Below, piece by piece: positions 1 through 10,406 of a stretch of 64,000 nt of DNA (position 1 is its first letter; the number at the start of each line of letters is the position of its first letter). The stretch is taken from positions 84,146,344 to 84,210,343 of the forward strand of contig CM063504.1 in assembly GCA_032207245.1 (NCBI GenBank), in the 5' to 3' direction. The notes under the pieces were generated by a model. The model did no database searches. It was not told where the DNA came from and saw only the letters and a list, made by a program, of their open reading frames with translations. This stretch comes from Pardosa pseudoannulata (Eukaryota; Arthropoda; Arachnida; Araneae; Lycosidae). The position numbers were made by a program, and so were the translations under genes.

Positions 1-362
1 TAAGCATTTGTCAGTTTCACCTCTTACACAGTGCAAGTTATACTTTTCATAAACACTCTACTAACTCAAAAAATCGGTTAGAATTTGATTATCCTCTCTA
101 TTAAGAATTCTTAATGAATTTTTGGAGTCATCACAATGAATATTATTTCATCTTATAATGACAGAAGTTATTTAACTTTTAAACTAAGAACTCATTTTTA
201 ACTCAAGAAAATCAGCATGATGTCATTGAGTACATTTACATTCAGGTATAAATATTCATCAAACTAAGACGCTTGAAAATGCAACAAAGAAAAAACATAT
301 CTGTTTTTTCGTTGTTGACATCCACAAATAACATATGTAGTGTATTGATTTTTATTTTAAGA
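1..362. repeat. Repeat R0, copy a (Helitron flank)
   Basis: Direct copy of 738-1115. Both copies run up to the same Helitron 3' junction (at 362/363 and 1115/1116), so flank and junction were duplicated together. Two further diverged copies lie at about 3690-3995 and 10407-10620. No ORF of note. The sequence is AT-rich with short shared landmarks such as 'ataaatattcatcaaact'. It is unclear whether R0 is itself a mobile element or ordinary host DNA that was amplified. Confidence 0.75.
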
Positions 363-552
363 CTAGCATATAGCCCGTCATATAACGTGATCAGTAAAAT
401 TTTCAATTTTTCAGAATTGTAAAGTACCCTATTAGGCAGATAAAAAAAATGGTTTGTTTTTTGGCTGAGAATTTTCTTTGAACAAAAAATAACCAATGAT
501 TACATTTAAAATTATCCCATATGTACCTAATCTATTATTTAAGCCAAAAGTA
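363..552 (-). mobile_element. Helitron 3' tail (truncated copy)
   Basis: Read on the minus strand, this ends with a degraded palindrome (cccgtcat...) followed by the terminal CTAG at 363-366, next to the A at 362, i.e. CTAG|T on the element strand. It matches the tail of the complete Helitron at 26343-27166, including the stretch containing 'ttttttggctgagaatt'. The 5' half of the element is absent; the match fades near 552. Confidence 0.75.
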
Positions 553-737
553 ATTTTTAAAGCACAACGAAAAGTAATTTTTAAAATTTTATTTTGAGCC
601 CTAATTAGAAATTTCTACTGATTTTTATATTGCGTTACTTACCGTCTCTCAGAGACTGTACCCTTTAATGACTGCGGCATTAATAGTTTAAATGCGCATA
701 AAAGACCCTCGGAAGCATAAAATTTGTCAGGGTAATT
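553..737. other. Spacer between the duplicated Helitron-flank units
   Basis: AT-rich. Its last ~50 bases ('cataaaagaccctcggaag') recur just before the R0 copy at 10407, so R0 really begins here at about 690. Nothing else recognisable. Confidence 0.5.
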
Positions 738-1115
738 TAAGCATTTGTCAGTTTCACCTCTGACCCAGTGCAAGTTATACTTTTCATAAACACTCTACTA
801 ACTCAAAAAATCGGTGAATTTGATTATCCTATCTATTATTAATTCTTAATGAATTTTTAGTCATCACAATGAATATTATTTCATCTTATAATGACGGAAT
901 TTATTTAACTTTTAAACTGAGAATTTATTTTTAACTCAAGAAAATCAGCATGGTGTTATGGAGCCCATTTACATTCGGGTATAAATATTCATCAAACTAA
1001 AACGCTTGAAAATAGTCTTTAAATTATTTATATTGTAGAAGAAAAAACATATAAGTTTTTTTCGTTGTTGACATCCACAAATAACATATGTAGTGTATTG
1101 ATTTTTATTTTAAGA
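738..1115. repeat. Repeat R0, copy b
   Basis: Second copy of the segment at 1-362, offset by about 737 bases, with a few point changes and small indels. It abuts the Helitron 3' end at 1116 exactly as copy a abuts 363. Confidence 0.75.
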
Positions 1116-1515
1116 CTAGCATATAACCCGTCATATAACGGGATCAGTAAAATATTTAATTTTTAAGAATTGTAAAGTACCCTATTAGGTAGGTAAAAAA
1201 ATGGTTTGTTTTTTGGCTAAGAATTTTCTTCCAACAAAAAATAATCGATTATTACATTTAAAATTATCCTATATGTATCTAATCTATAAGACAATTTGTC
1301 GCAATGTCACGAACTACTATAATGCCCTTCCCATTCATTTTCATGTTTACAACAGCCAATAGACAAACAATAAACTGCTCTTCCGTTTGAAAATAAATCC
1401 ATAATTGTCATAATTTGAGAATTTGCCCTACTGCGTGAAATCGCCTTATTATTTCAGCCAAATATAAAAGAAAAGTATTTACGTAATATCTAAGTTAAAT
1501 GAAAAACATATGAAA

Positions 1516-1955
1516 ATAATGCAGACGATATTTAAATAATTTAAAATAAGAAATGATTAAATGAGATGGTTAAAGGAATGACGTCATAATGCTAGAAAAA
1601 AATGTTATTTTTAAATATTTATTATGCGATAAATCGATAAATTTATTAGCCTGCTCTTAACCGGGGAAAGTAGAGCTTAAAATAATGGAATTAAATGCTA
1701 AAAAATAGGGAAAAGGGGTGGATTTCGAACGTTGCTAACCCTAACTCATCAAGAATCCTATATAAATGCTCCTATTCATTCCAGGTTCAACAGCTTCATA
1801 ACGTCGAGGAAAATAATGCAGACGATATTTAAATAATTTAAAATAAGAAATGATTAAATGAGATGGTTAAAGGAATGACGTCATAATGCTAGAAAAAAAT
1901 TATTTTTACCTATTTATTATGTGATGAATCGATAAATTTAATAGCCTGCTCTAAA
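1516..1955 (-). repeat. Internal tandem duplication within Helitron
   Basis: The sequence starting 'aaataatgcagacgatattt' occurs at about 1516 and again at about 1812 with the same continuation to 'tagcctgctct'. The second copy continues, across the 1956-3362 insert, at 3363-3500. The duplication therefore predates the insertion, since only one of the two copies carries it. Confidence 0.75.
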
Positions 1956-2476
1956 CCCTTTAAAGTTCACTAGTGAAAAGTCTTTGGGATTTAATGGAGA
2001 TAGGTTATAAATGTTACCTATGAACCTTATATATGTGAAAAATATTAAAATGCTTTTTGATAGTTTGGTGGGGGGAGGGGCAGTGTATTTTAACTGTGAA
2101 ACTCTCAACTCCCTTCTACAGTTCGAAAATAATACTTCCTTAAAATTGAAATAGCAATTAAATTTTAAGAAAATTGAAAGTAAATTGAAAGAATACTGCA
2201 TAATTACATGTAATAGATAAGTAGCTAACTAAACAATTAATAAGTGATGTTTTGGGTAGGCATATTTATTCGGGTCCATGAGAAAGAAAATCGAATATAT
2301 TTTTTTTTTTTTTCCAGGGAAAGAAGTTTAAAAACTTATATTTTAAAAAGAAAAATAAACTGTGTGTTGTGCTACCATTTATTAATATTTTAAAGTGTCA
2401 AAAAGACCCTAAAAAATTATTAATATACCTTAAAAAAGAAGAGAAAAAATATTTTAGCAGGTGGTTTCACTATGAA

Positions 2477-2745
2477 CAGGGTATCCGCCAAAATAAAATT
2501 TTTCAAATACATGACTTTCCATGACTTCAGAAGATTATTTTCCATGACTTTAAAAATATTTTGTTAAAAAATGATAAAAAATTAAATAAAAATATAATAA
2601 AATTCTTATTAATACATTATTAATAATTAAAAATATATTAAAATTATTAATAAAATTTTAAATAAAATTAAATAAAATTTACAAAAATTTATTATGATAA
2701 AAAATACTTTATAAATGTTTATAAACTCATATATATATATATATG

Positions 2746-2822
<77 letters not shown>

Positions 2823-3337
2823 TGTTGTATCTACATACCTAAGTTTAATAATACAGCAATTTTCTGAATGCAATCAAAAAATTTCCAATTTGAATGCAGA
2901 GTACTTAGGTATTATCGAGGTGACCAAGAATAATAGCCAAACACGATAACCCTATAACGTTTATATATAATAGCCCTAAAGATAAGCTTATATTTTGTAG
3001 AAAAATCTTAACTAATTTTTATTAAATAATAATTATTATTATATTAATAAAAATTTAATCTATAATTTAAGAAAAAATCAGAATAATATACTTATACATT
3101 TACCCCCCTATTAAGCTTGCTTGTTTTAAGTTTCCTTCACGAACAAAAAGGAAATTCACTTGCAGAGGCATTTCTTGGTTTTTCTTAATTAGTAGCTCAG
3201 CGGATCCATGACTTTCCATGACTTTTACTCATTTTACTTAAAAAATCATGACTTTCCATGACAAAATTAATCTATGATTGTCTAAATCCATGATTTTCCA
3301 TGACTTTCCCTGACTTTCCAGGTGCGCGGAAACCATG
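2477..3337. mobile_element. hAT-like MITE with CATGACTTTCC repeats
   Basis: The left end reads CAGGGTATCCGCC; the right end read inversely is CATGGTTTCCGCGC, an imperfect inverted repeat. Both subterminal regions carry repeats of 'ccatgactttccatgactt' (about 2510-2550 and 3206-3320), an arrangement I associate with hAT-type MITEs. The flanks are tatgaa (2471-2476) and tacgaa (3338-3343), only a 6-bp imperfect duplication where hAT should give 8, so the exact ends are uncertain. No ORF. Confidence 0.5.
2729..2819. repeat. (AT)n microsatellite
   Basis: Nearly pure AT dinucleotide tract inside the hAT-like insert. Confidence 0.97.
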
Positions 3338-3689
3338 TACGAAATTACTGGTCTTTATAGGGTTAACCAGGGAAAATAATGCTTAAAATAATGGAATTAA
3401 ATGCTAGAAAATAGGGGGAAGGGGTAGATTTCGAACGTTGCGAACCCTAACTTATCAAAAATCCTATATGGATGCTTCTATCCATTTCAAGTACAGCGGG
3501 TTCATAAATTCGAAGACAAACGGGCAGATGACTTACGCTATTATTATAATATGATGTATTTAATATGATGTTAACATAAAAAAGAATAAAGAATTTTCAG
3601 AAATCTTTATTCTTTTATAAGATTTGTCTTAATTTGAATATCCATATATCACATGAAAAGCCTTTCTCCAAATAAAATATGTAAAGATA

Positions 3690-3995
3690 ATTTATATATT
3701 TATACATTCCCCTCGCAACTTATGACAGAGTATATATAAGATATACTTTTCAGAAAACATTGTAACAACTTAAGAAGTCGATGGTTAGAATTTGATCATC
3801 CTCTTTATGACCAATTCATAATGCATTCCTGAATCTATCGCAATAAATTTCGCTTCATCCCATAATGACGGAGGTTAATTTAATTTTTAAACCGAACGGA
3901 ATCCATTTTTCGCTTAAGAAACCAAGCACGATGCCATGAAGCAAATTTCCGTTCGGGGCATAAATATTTATCAAACTAAAACGCTTCAAAACAGC
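3690..3995. repeat. Repeat R0, copy c (diverged)
   Basis: Matches 60-290 and 790-1010 with substantial divergence ('gaatttgatcatcctc', 'tcaaactaaaacgctt'). It lies on the other side of the Helitron's 5' end, so R0 sequence is present on both sides of that element. Confidence 0.65.
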
Positions 3996-4604
3996 CTTAA
4001 AATTATTTTCCTTTCCCCGGCACGCGGAACTCTTTTAAAGCTGCCTAAACAGAACGCCGAAATTTCACCATAAATAAAACACTCTCTTTTCCATCAGATG
4101 AGAATTATTCACACAGCATTTATTTTCCCTCATTGCCACTCAAGGAAAGATTATTTCGCAGTTCAACTCGTTTACTCATGCGTGGTTCATTCATGAGTTC
4201 TCTGTTTTAAAAACGAAAAATTTTCCTTTTTTTTTTTCCCGTGCTTTTTCGTTTCCCTCTTATACAAACTTTTTCTATTTAATCTGTGTTTCGGATGATA
4301 TATATATATATATATATATATTTCTTCCTTTTTTCCGGACAAAGAGGAAGAAAAAGAATTGTAAATGCTTTGTTGTGTAATGGGTTTCCAAAGTTAGTGA
4401 AAATTTTTTTCTTTTTTTCCGAATCGATTTTATTAAATTTGATCAAAGAGTTACGCAAATCGCGAGAGATGACAGGTTGGAAATATCAAGTGTTAATGGA
4501 AATATTTTAAAAAAAAAGGGAAAAATGTTGATCTTTCACGTACGATGGGGGATGCAATATTCTGCGTTGTTCTGTTTTAATAAAAATTGAACTTATGAAT
4601 GTAT
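3996..4604. other. No gene seen; short TA tract
   Basis: AT-rich DNA with poly-T runs and a (TA)n tract at about 4298-4321. The 74-codon ORF at 4286-4510 runs through the TA tract and is not credible. Confidence 0.6.
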
Positions 4605-5689
4605 TGTAACGTATCCGGTCTCTGTTTCAGGTGACACAAAGAAGAATCAGGTGTATCTTGGTTTGGTTTTTTTTTGGGGGGGTGCTACGGTCTACTTTTT
4701 GCAACACGAGGGCTAATGAGACCGGGACCTACTGCTTAAAGCCGATTCCGAACGGCTACGAACATTCATGCCATAGTGCAGGTGTATCTTGATTAATAAA
4801 TTTATTTACACTGCGGCTATATACATCATTTCACAACTACACACACACACAAAAAAAAACAATTTCCGATACAGGTAAGTGATTAGTACACGTAGGATTG
4901 AGTAGAGACGGGTGCCTAAACTAAATTCAGTCTCTGCCGAAATATGGGTGATTAGACGGAAGAAACAATTCGTAGCTCTCACGAAAGTTCTCTGAAGTAC
5001 TGGTACGGTATCTAAGCACAGTTAAAGTTCAGAAAAAAATGCAAACAATCCTGAAGAGGATTATATTAGAAAAGGAAACTCAATGCACGGGGTATCGCTT
5101 CAATCTCAGCAAGAGATATATCCCACGGGATTTCGCTAAATAAAACTCTCCGATGGAGAGACTGGTCGAGGCGACCTCCGAGTTAGCCGATGCGGTCTAC
5201 TCCTTAAAGAAAAGATCCCAAAGTGGAATTATAACAAAAAACTCTCCGGTAGAGTGACTGGTCAAGGCGACCTTTGAACTAGCTGGTTGCTAGCTAACTA
5301 ACTTCTCTAAAAAACAAATCTTCTCTCGTCTCTTTCTAGGGGAGGGGCCTCACCCACAATTTCATTATTGGATCACCTAGCGATGACCTCACCTTCGAAC
5401 AACTGGATTGGTTCGGGTTAAACAATCATCGGCCGCAAACCCAGGGGTCCCTGGAATTTCTAGCGGCTACATCCAAGTCGCGGCGAATCCTTTGTCGTTC
5501 CAGTGATCATATGTTTGGCTGTCAGTGAAGGTGCCGGGTTGTCTGGTATATTGTTCCTCTACTATAGGACACAACAGTGTAGACATCGTGATGCCGGGGA
5601 AAACAATCCTTTTGTATCCACACAAGCGAAGTCCACCTCTCAAAGCAAAGTTCTTTGATGTCGACACACCGCTAAATCACGCCGTTACA
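4605..5689. mobile_element. Solo LTR (TGTAACG...CGTTACA)
   Basis: Starts TGTAACG and ends CGTTACA, inverted termini of the TG...CA type found on LTR retrotransposons. It is flanked by a 4-bp direct repeat GTAT (4601-4604 and 5690-5693). No internal region or second LTR is attached, so this is a solo LTR. Base composition is clearly more GC-rich than its surroundings. A SINE with its own 13-bp duplication sits inside (4648-4791). Opposed ORFs at 5467-5713 within the LTR look incidental. The 4-bp duplication would suit a Gypsy-type element; the clade is not determinable from an LTR alone. Orientation unknown. Confidence 0.75.
4661..4778 (-). mobile_element. tRNA-derived SINE, 5'-truncated
   Basis: Minus-strand copy of the window's SINE family, with tail side at 4661 ('ggtttggttttt') and body up to 4778. 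The tRNA-like head with its B box is missing, as expected from premature termination of target-primed reverse transcription. A perfect 13-bp duplication 'caggtgtatcttg' flanks it (4648-4660 and 4779-4791). Confidence 0.9.
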
Positions 5690-5702
5690 GTATGTCAATG
5701 CG

Positions 5703-6300
5703 CAGGGCAGTAACTAGAGCTTGGCAAAAGTAGCATTTGCCACAGGCGCATAATTCTTAAGGGAGCATTCCGAGAGATAAATGGGTTCCAAGAGAGGACG
5801 ATTCGCCCCGCGTAGTAATAAGAAAAATTTGAAGAATAATTTTTTAATTATAAAATCCAATGTGCTTAAAATTACTTTTTTATAAATTTTCTTATTTTTT
5901 TAAATGTTTCTAAAAACTAAACTTGTTATAGATTCTTACAAAATGTTTACCAAACACTACTAATAAGCTTTAATATAAATCTCGGTATTCGTTTTAAATT
6001 TTGAATTTATTAAAGTTATTAAAACAAAATTTAAATTTAGAAATTCGCCAATGTTTCATGAAAATTCAAAGTCCAAATAAAAAACAGTCCCCCTCAAATA
6101 AACCATTCAGTTTATCAACAAAATAATATCCCCAAAATATTGAAAAATACCTTTAAGTATTAATAAGATAAAAATAGAAGAAAAAGTTAAAAAATAATAC
6201 ACTGTGAACATTTTAAGGATTAACAAATTATTTTGAGTTTATCTGAATATACAGTTTAAAACCCGTTTAAGAAGTTTATATTTTCGGTACCCATATTTCC
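5703..6300 (+). repeat. Dispersed repeat R1, copy 1
   Basis: Begins at about 'gtaactagagcttggc' and aligns along its length with 55384-55920 and, inverted, with 24640-25105. Landmarks are 'ttgttatagattcttaca', 'aattcgccaa' and 'aaataaaccattcagttta'. No coding sequence recognised. The family is not known to me. The copy thins out after the 'ctgaatata' at about 6245, the site where copy 3 carries a Tigger-like insertion. Confidence 0.8.
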
Positions 6301-6329
6301 TCCCTATTCATACAATGTTAAAATATAAT

Positions 6330-6485
6330 AATATGAGAGGAGTATGAAGAGAAACAAATTATTGAGCTTGTACCAGATAATTCTCAGAAAAAAAAAACTA
6401 TTTTTTTTTACCTGCCTCATAGGGTACTTTACAATTCTTGAAAATTAAAAATTTTACTGACACCATATGACGGGCTATATGCTAG
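6330..6485 (+). mobile_element. Helitron 3' tail, first of the cluster
   Basis: Matches the last ~155 bases of the Helitron at 26343-27166 and ends with hairpin-like 'catatgacggg', then CTATATG CTAG at 6482-6485, followed by T. The sequence after CTAG (6486-6662) is the same host flank later repeated in the 7034-9001 array. Confidence 0.8.
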
Positions 6486-6662
6486 TTCGGAATGTTTAGC
6501 ATTTTTCTTGAAATTCCAACTAATCAAGTTCAGCTGTATAAGAACAAAAAAGAAGTACGATAAACATTTAATAAAACCGCACAAAACATTCCCTAGAACT
6601 TATATAAATCAAACTACGTAATCAAATAAAAGCGTATTATTTTAAGAGTAGACGCTAAATGT
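6486..6662 (+). repeat. Helitron-flank unit, first copy
   Basis: Begins 'ttcggaatgtttagca' and ends 'gagtagacgctaaatg'. Its ending 'acgctaaatg' is shared with the very last unit of the array (about 9000), whereas internal units mostly read 'acactaaatg'. Confidence 0.8.
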
Positions 6663-7033
6663 ACACCGGTATTATCAATATCAAATTATCACCGGTATTA
6701 ATAACAAATTTTTTTCATAAAAGTCTAGGAGTCTATTTCACGGATTAATAAATATCTAACGTTTAAGTTATATATCTTTGAAAATTAAGAAGCTTGTTCG
6801 CTTTTTTTTCCTACATAACCACACGGTTTGACTAAATGAATTCAACGGGATGCTAATCTGCATTCACAGTATCGGGAGACTTGAGAGGAGTATGAAGCTA
6901 AACAAATTATTGAGCGTGAACTAGATAATTCTCAGCCCAAAAAACTATTTTTTTACTTGCCTCATAGGGTACTTTACAATTCTGGAAAATGAAAAATTTT
7001 ACTGAAATCGTCATATGACGGGCTATTTGCTAG
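6663..7033 (+). mobile_element. Helitron 3' half, second tail
   Basis: A longer 3' part of the same Helitron family (compare 26815-27166: 'cggtattaa.aacaaattt', 'tgaattcaacg', 'cagtat.gggagactt', 'ttctcagcc'). It ends in palindrome CGTCATATGACG then CTAG at 7030-7033, followed again by TTCGGAATG. Its upstream neighbour is a flank unit rather than independent host DNA. Confidence 0.8.
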
Positions 7034-9001
7034 TTCGGAATGTTTAGCATTTTTCTTGAAACTCCAATTAATCAAATTCAACTGTATAAGAACAAGAAGA
7101 TGTACGATAAACATTTAATAAAACCGCACAAAACATTCCCTGGAACTTACATAAATCAAACTACGTAAACAAATAAAAGCGTATTATTTTAAAAGTAGAC
7201 ACTAAATGAACACAATTAGAAATTTTACTGTTACCGTCATATGACGGCTATATGCTAGTTCGGAATGTTTAGCATTTTTCTTGAAATTCCAATTAATCAA
7301 GTTCAGCTGTATACCAACAAAAAGACGTTCTATAAACATTTAACAAAACCGCACAAAACATTCCCTGGAACTTACATAAATCAAACTACGTAAACAAATA
7401 AAAGCGTATTATTTTAAGAATAGACACTAAATGGACACAATTAAAAATTTTACTGGTACCGTCATATGACGGGCTATATGCTAGTTTGGAATGTTTAGCA
7501 TTTTTCTTGAAATTCCAATTAATCAAGTTTAGCTGTATAACAACAAAAAGACGTACGATAAACATTTAATAAAACGGCATAAAACATTCCCTGGAACTTA
7601 CATTAATCAAACTACGTAAACAAATAAAAGCGTATTATTTTCAGAGTAGACACTAAATGGACAATTAAAATTTTACTGATACCTTCATGTGACGGGCTAT
7701 ATGCTAGTTCGGAATGTTTTGTATTTTTCTTCGAATTTCAATTAATCAAGTTCAGTTGCATAAGAACAAAAAGACGTACGATAAACATTTAATAAAACGG
7801 CATAAAACATTCCCTGGAACTTACATTAATCAAACTACGTAAACAAATAAAAGCGTATTATTTTCAGAGTAGACACTAAATGGACAATTAAAATTTTACT
7901 GATACCTTCATGTGACGGGCTATATGCTAGTTCGGAATGTTTTGTATTTTTCTTGAAATTCCAATTAATCAAGTTCAGCTGTATACCAACAAAAAGACGT
8001 TCTATAAACATTTAACAAAACCGCACAAAACATTCCCTGGAACTTACATAAATCAAACTACGTAAACAAATAAAAGCGTATTATTTTAAGAATAGACACT
8101 AAATGGACACAATTAAAAATTTTACTGGTACCGTCATATGACGCGCTATATGCTAGTTTGGAATGTTTTGCATTTTTCTTGAAATTCCAATTAATCAAGT
8201 TCAGCTGTATAACAAAAAGACGTATAATAAACATTTAATAAACCGCACAAAATATTCCCTGAAACTTACATAAATCAAACTACGTAAACAAATAAAAGCG
8301 TATTATTTTCAGAGTAGACACTAAATGGACAATTAAAAATTTTACTGAAACCGTCATATGACGGGCTATTTGCTAGTTCGGAATGTTTAGCATTTTTCTT
8401 CGAATTTCAATTAATCAAGTTCAGTTGCATAAGAACAAAAAGACGTACGATAAACATTTAATAAAACGGCATAAAACATTCCCTGGAACTTACATTAATC
8501 AAACTACGTAAACAAATAAAAGCGTATTATTTTCAGAGTAGACACTAAATGGACAATTAAAAATTTTACTGTTACCGTCATATAAAGGCTATATGCTAGT
8601 TCGGAATGTTTCGGATTTTTCTTCAAATTCCAATTAATCAAGTTCAGCTGTATAACAACAAAAAGACGTACTATAAACATTTAACAAAACCGCACAAAAC
8701 ATTCCCTGGAACTTACATAAATCAAACTACGTAAACAAATAAAAGCGTATTATTTTAAGAATAGACACTAAATGGACACAATTAAAAATTTTACTGGTAC
8801 CGTCATATGACGGGCTATATGCTAGTTCGGAATGTTTTGCATTTTTCTTGAAATTCCAATTAATCAAGTTTAGCTGTATAACAACAAAAAGACGTATAAT
8901 AAACATTTAATAAAACCGCCCAAAACATTCCCTGGAACTTACATAAATCAAACTACGTAAACAAATAAAAGCGTATTATTTTAAGAGTAGACGCTAAATG
9001 G
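7034..9001 (+). repeat. Tandem array: Helitron 3' end plus host flank, ~224 bp unit
   Basis: CTAG termini at 7255, 7481, 7704, 7927, 8153, 8373, 8596 and 8822 (following the one at 7030) are spaced 220-226 bases. Each unit is about 176 bases of host flank starting TTCGGAATG (or TTTGGAATG) plus about 48 bases of Helitron tail with the palindrome around CGTCATATGACG and the terminal CTATATGCTAG. Variant patterns recur between non-adjacent units (for example 'ttcgaatttcaattaat' in the units after 7707 and 8376), pointing to unequal exchange or multi-unit duplication. Nothing codes. Confidence 0.9.
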
Positions 9002-9645
9002 TCACTAATGTGAGTAGTTTGTTTTAGAAAAAATAAAGTCACTTGTCACTGAAATTAGATAACTGAACAGTAATAAAATGTTTACAAGCTAAAACGATAG
9101 AAGCAGAACGCATTAGGAAATTGGTCGCATGCTGAAAACGACTCCATAAATATCATTAAGACAAATTAATAAAAAGTTTTGGACGTGGATTAGAAAAGAA
9201 ATGCAATGGGGCAAAAAAGCCTCATAAAGAGAAAGACATTTATTTTTCCTGTTAGAGCATTTTTAAAAATTTATGAATCACTGTGAAACCGACAATGAAG
9301 GTCATTTTTTAAAATGTGCGGCAAATTATTTTTAAATTTTTATTTATTTATCAAATAATTAAAATATTAAATCAGGATTTTGTACAAAAAAAAAAATTGA
9401 GATTTAATATTTTTGTCCTCTAATATTTGATATTTCTTACTTGGTGTGCAATAAATAAACTCGTAAGTAAAATGAAAATTGATTTCATATTTTAAAACAG
9501 ATAATTTATTAAATATTTATCTGTTATTTCATGACGTTTTTTTAAATTATGCTGCAAATCGTTTTACTTTGTTTATTTATTTTATCAAATCATGATATTA
9601 TTTTGTGATAAATAGCTTGTTTTCAACAATTTGTCTTCCTTTTTG
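9002..9645. other. AT-rich, nothing recognised
   Basis: No ORF, repeat or boundary signal that I can support; scattered homopolymer runs only. Confidence 0.5.
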
Positions 9646-9679
<34 letters not shown>

Positions 9680-9870
9680 TTGCGTGTGTTATAAAAACAG
9701 TCATAATATATGAAATTATTGTGGTAAGGCGGAAATACCTTTGATCAGGGGCAAGTAATTTATGGTCGACGGGCAAAATCTGGTTTGCCGCTGGATTTGA
9801 ACTCCGACCATTCAAATGAGGTTGGAGAGGCTAGCCCTATCCAACCTAAGTTTAGAATAACTACACATGG
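9646..9870 (-). mobile_element. tRNA-like SINE of a second type with poly(A) tail
   Basis: Read on the minus strand: a tRNA-like B box AGTTCAAATCC (9803-9793), a body of about 120 bases, and a long poly(A) (poly-T at 9646-9674). Unlike the main SINE family it ends in poly(A) rather than CCAAA repeats. The head edge near 9870 is approximate and no target duplication was identified. It could instead be a LINE 3' end carrying a chance B-box match. Confidence 0.4.
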
Positions 9871-9887
9871 CGCTACTTGCATGTTTT

Positions 9888-10406
9888 TAGTTAATCTCTT
9901 ACAAGTGCGAAAGCTTTTCAAGGTGCTATCAAACCCAATTTATCCCCCGTTCGGTATCCGAGACTCTGCCGCTCCCTATATAAGCGGACTTTACGAATCT
10001 TCCGAACTAGAAAGCTGGCTCCGGTAACCAAACGCGAAAGCCTCCACAAGGTCAACACACCTACGTAAAAAATGACGAAAAGCCCTGAGTAGCAAAATTG
10101 TAGGCTTTTTATACCTGGGGGGTCAGTTATGGTCCCGCCAACTGTCTTTTGGGTCAGTTAAGATCCCAGTTACTTGAGAACTCCAGCTAAAGTTACAGTT
10201 ATATTTTTTAGCTGAATTCTCATTTGCTGGCTGTCCCTTTACGGACTTTCCGAGCAATTATTAACGAGATTCACCAGGGGCGTATTCGTCTATTCAGTCC
10301 GATTGTCAAGATCCCAGACTCTGCGGCGCCATGCTATTGTCCTGGTAAACTGGTGTACTCCGATCAGCTGTTTTGGCGCGTGCTCGGACAAAGGGGAGTC
10401 TTCACA
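9888..10406 (+). mobile_element. LTR of family LTR-2, 5'-truncated copy
   Basis: Aligns with the two complete LTRs at 22937-23665 (inverted) and 23670-24304, and ends with the shared 'gacaaaggggagtcttcaca'. The first ~200 bases of the LTR are missing. GC-rich relative to its surroundings, it contains 'ctccctatataagcgg' and 'ctttttatacctgggg', which may be promoter-like TATA stretches. The ORFs at 9785-10027 and 10224-10418 lie mostly inside it and are not conserved as frames in the sister copies. Confidence 0.8.

Larger units (their letters stand above)
1956..3362. mobile_element. piggyBac-like non-autonomous element
   Basis: The insert begins CCCTTTAAAG and ends CTTTATAGGG, 10-bp inverted repeats with one mismatch. 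The right flank is TTAA (3363-3366); the left flank is TAAA (1952-1955), one change from TTAA. The uninterrupted sister segment near 1660 reads 'cctgctcttaac', giving an in-window empty site. TTAA target and CCC...GGG ends are typical of the piggyBac superfamily. No transposase ORF. Roughly 860 of its 1407 bases are a further nested hAT-like insert. Confidence 0.65.
1116..3554 (-). mobile_element. Helitron (non-autonomous), minus strand, interrupted
   Basis: Element-strand 5' end is TC at 3554-3553 after an A (3555 is T on the plus strand); the 3' end is a near-palindrome 'cccgtcatataacggg' and then CTAG at 1119-1116. These are the hallmarks of Helitrons, which insert between A and T without target duplication. 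The 5' subterminal part (3365-3554) and internal parts match the complete copy at 26343-27166 in inverse orientation. There is no Rep/helicase coding capacity. The body is enlarged by an internal tandem duplication (1516-1811 versus 1812-1955 plus 3363-3500) and by a piggyBac-type insertion at 1956-3362. Confidence 0.8.

Noticed and set aside
5467..5713. Overlapping 62- and 66-codon ORFs in a GC-rich region
   Set aside because: They lie within the solo LTR and overlap on opposite strands, with no recognisable domain.
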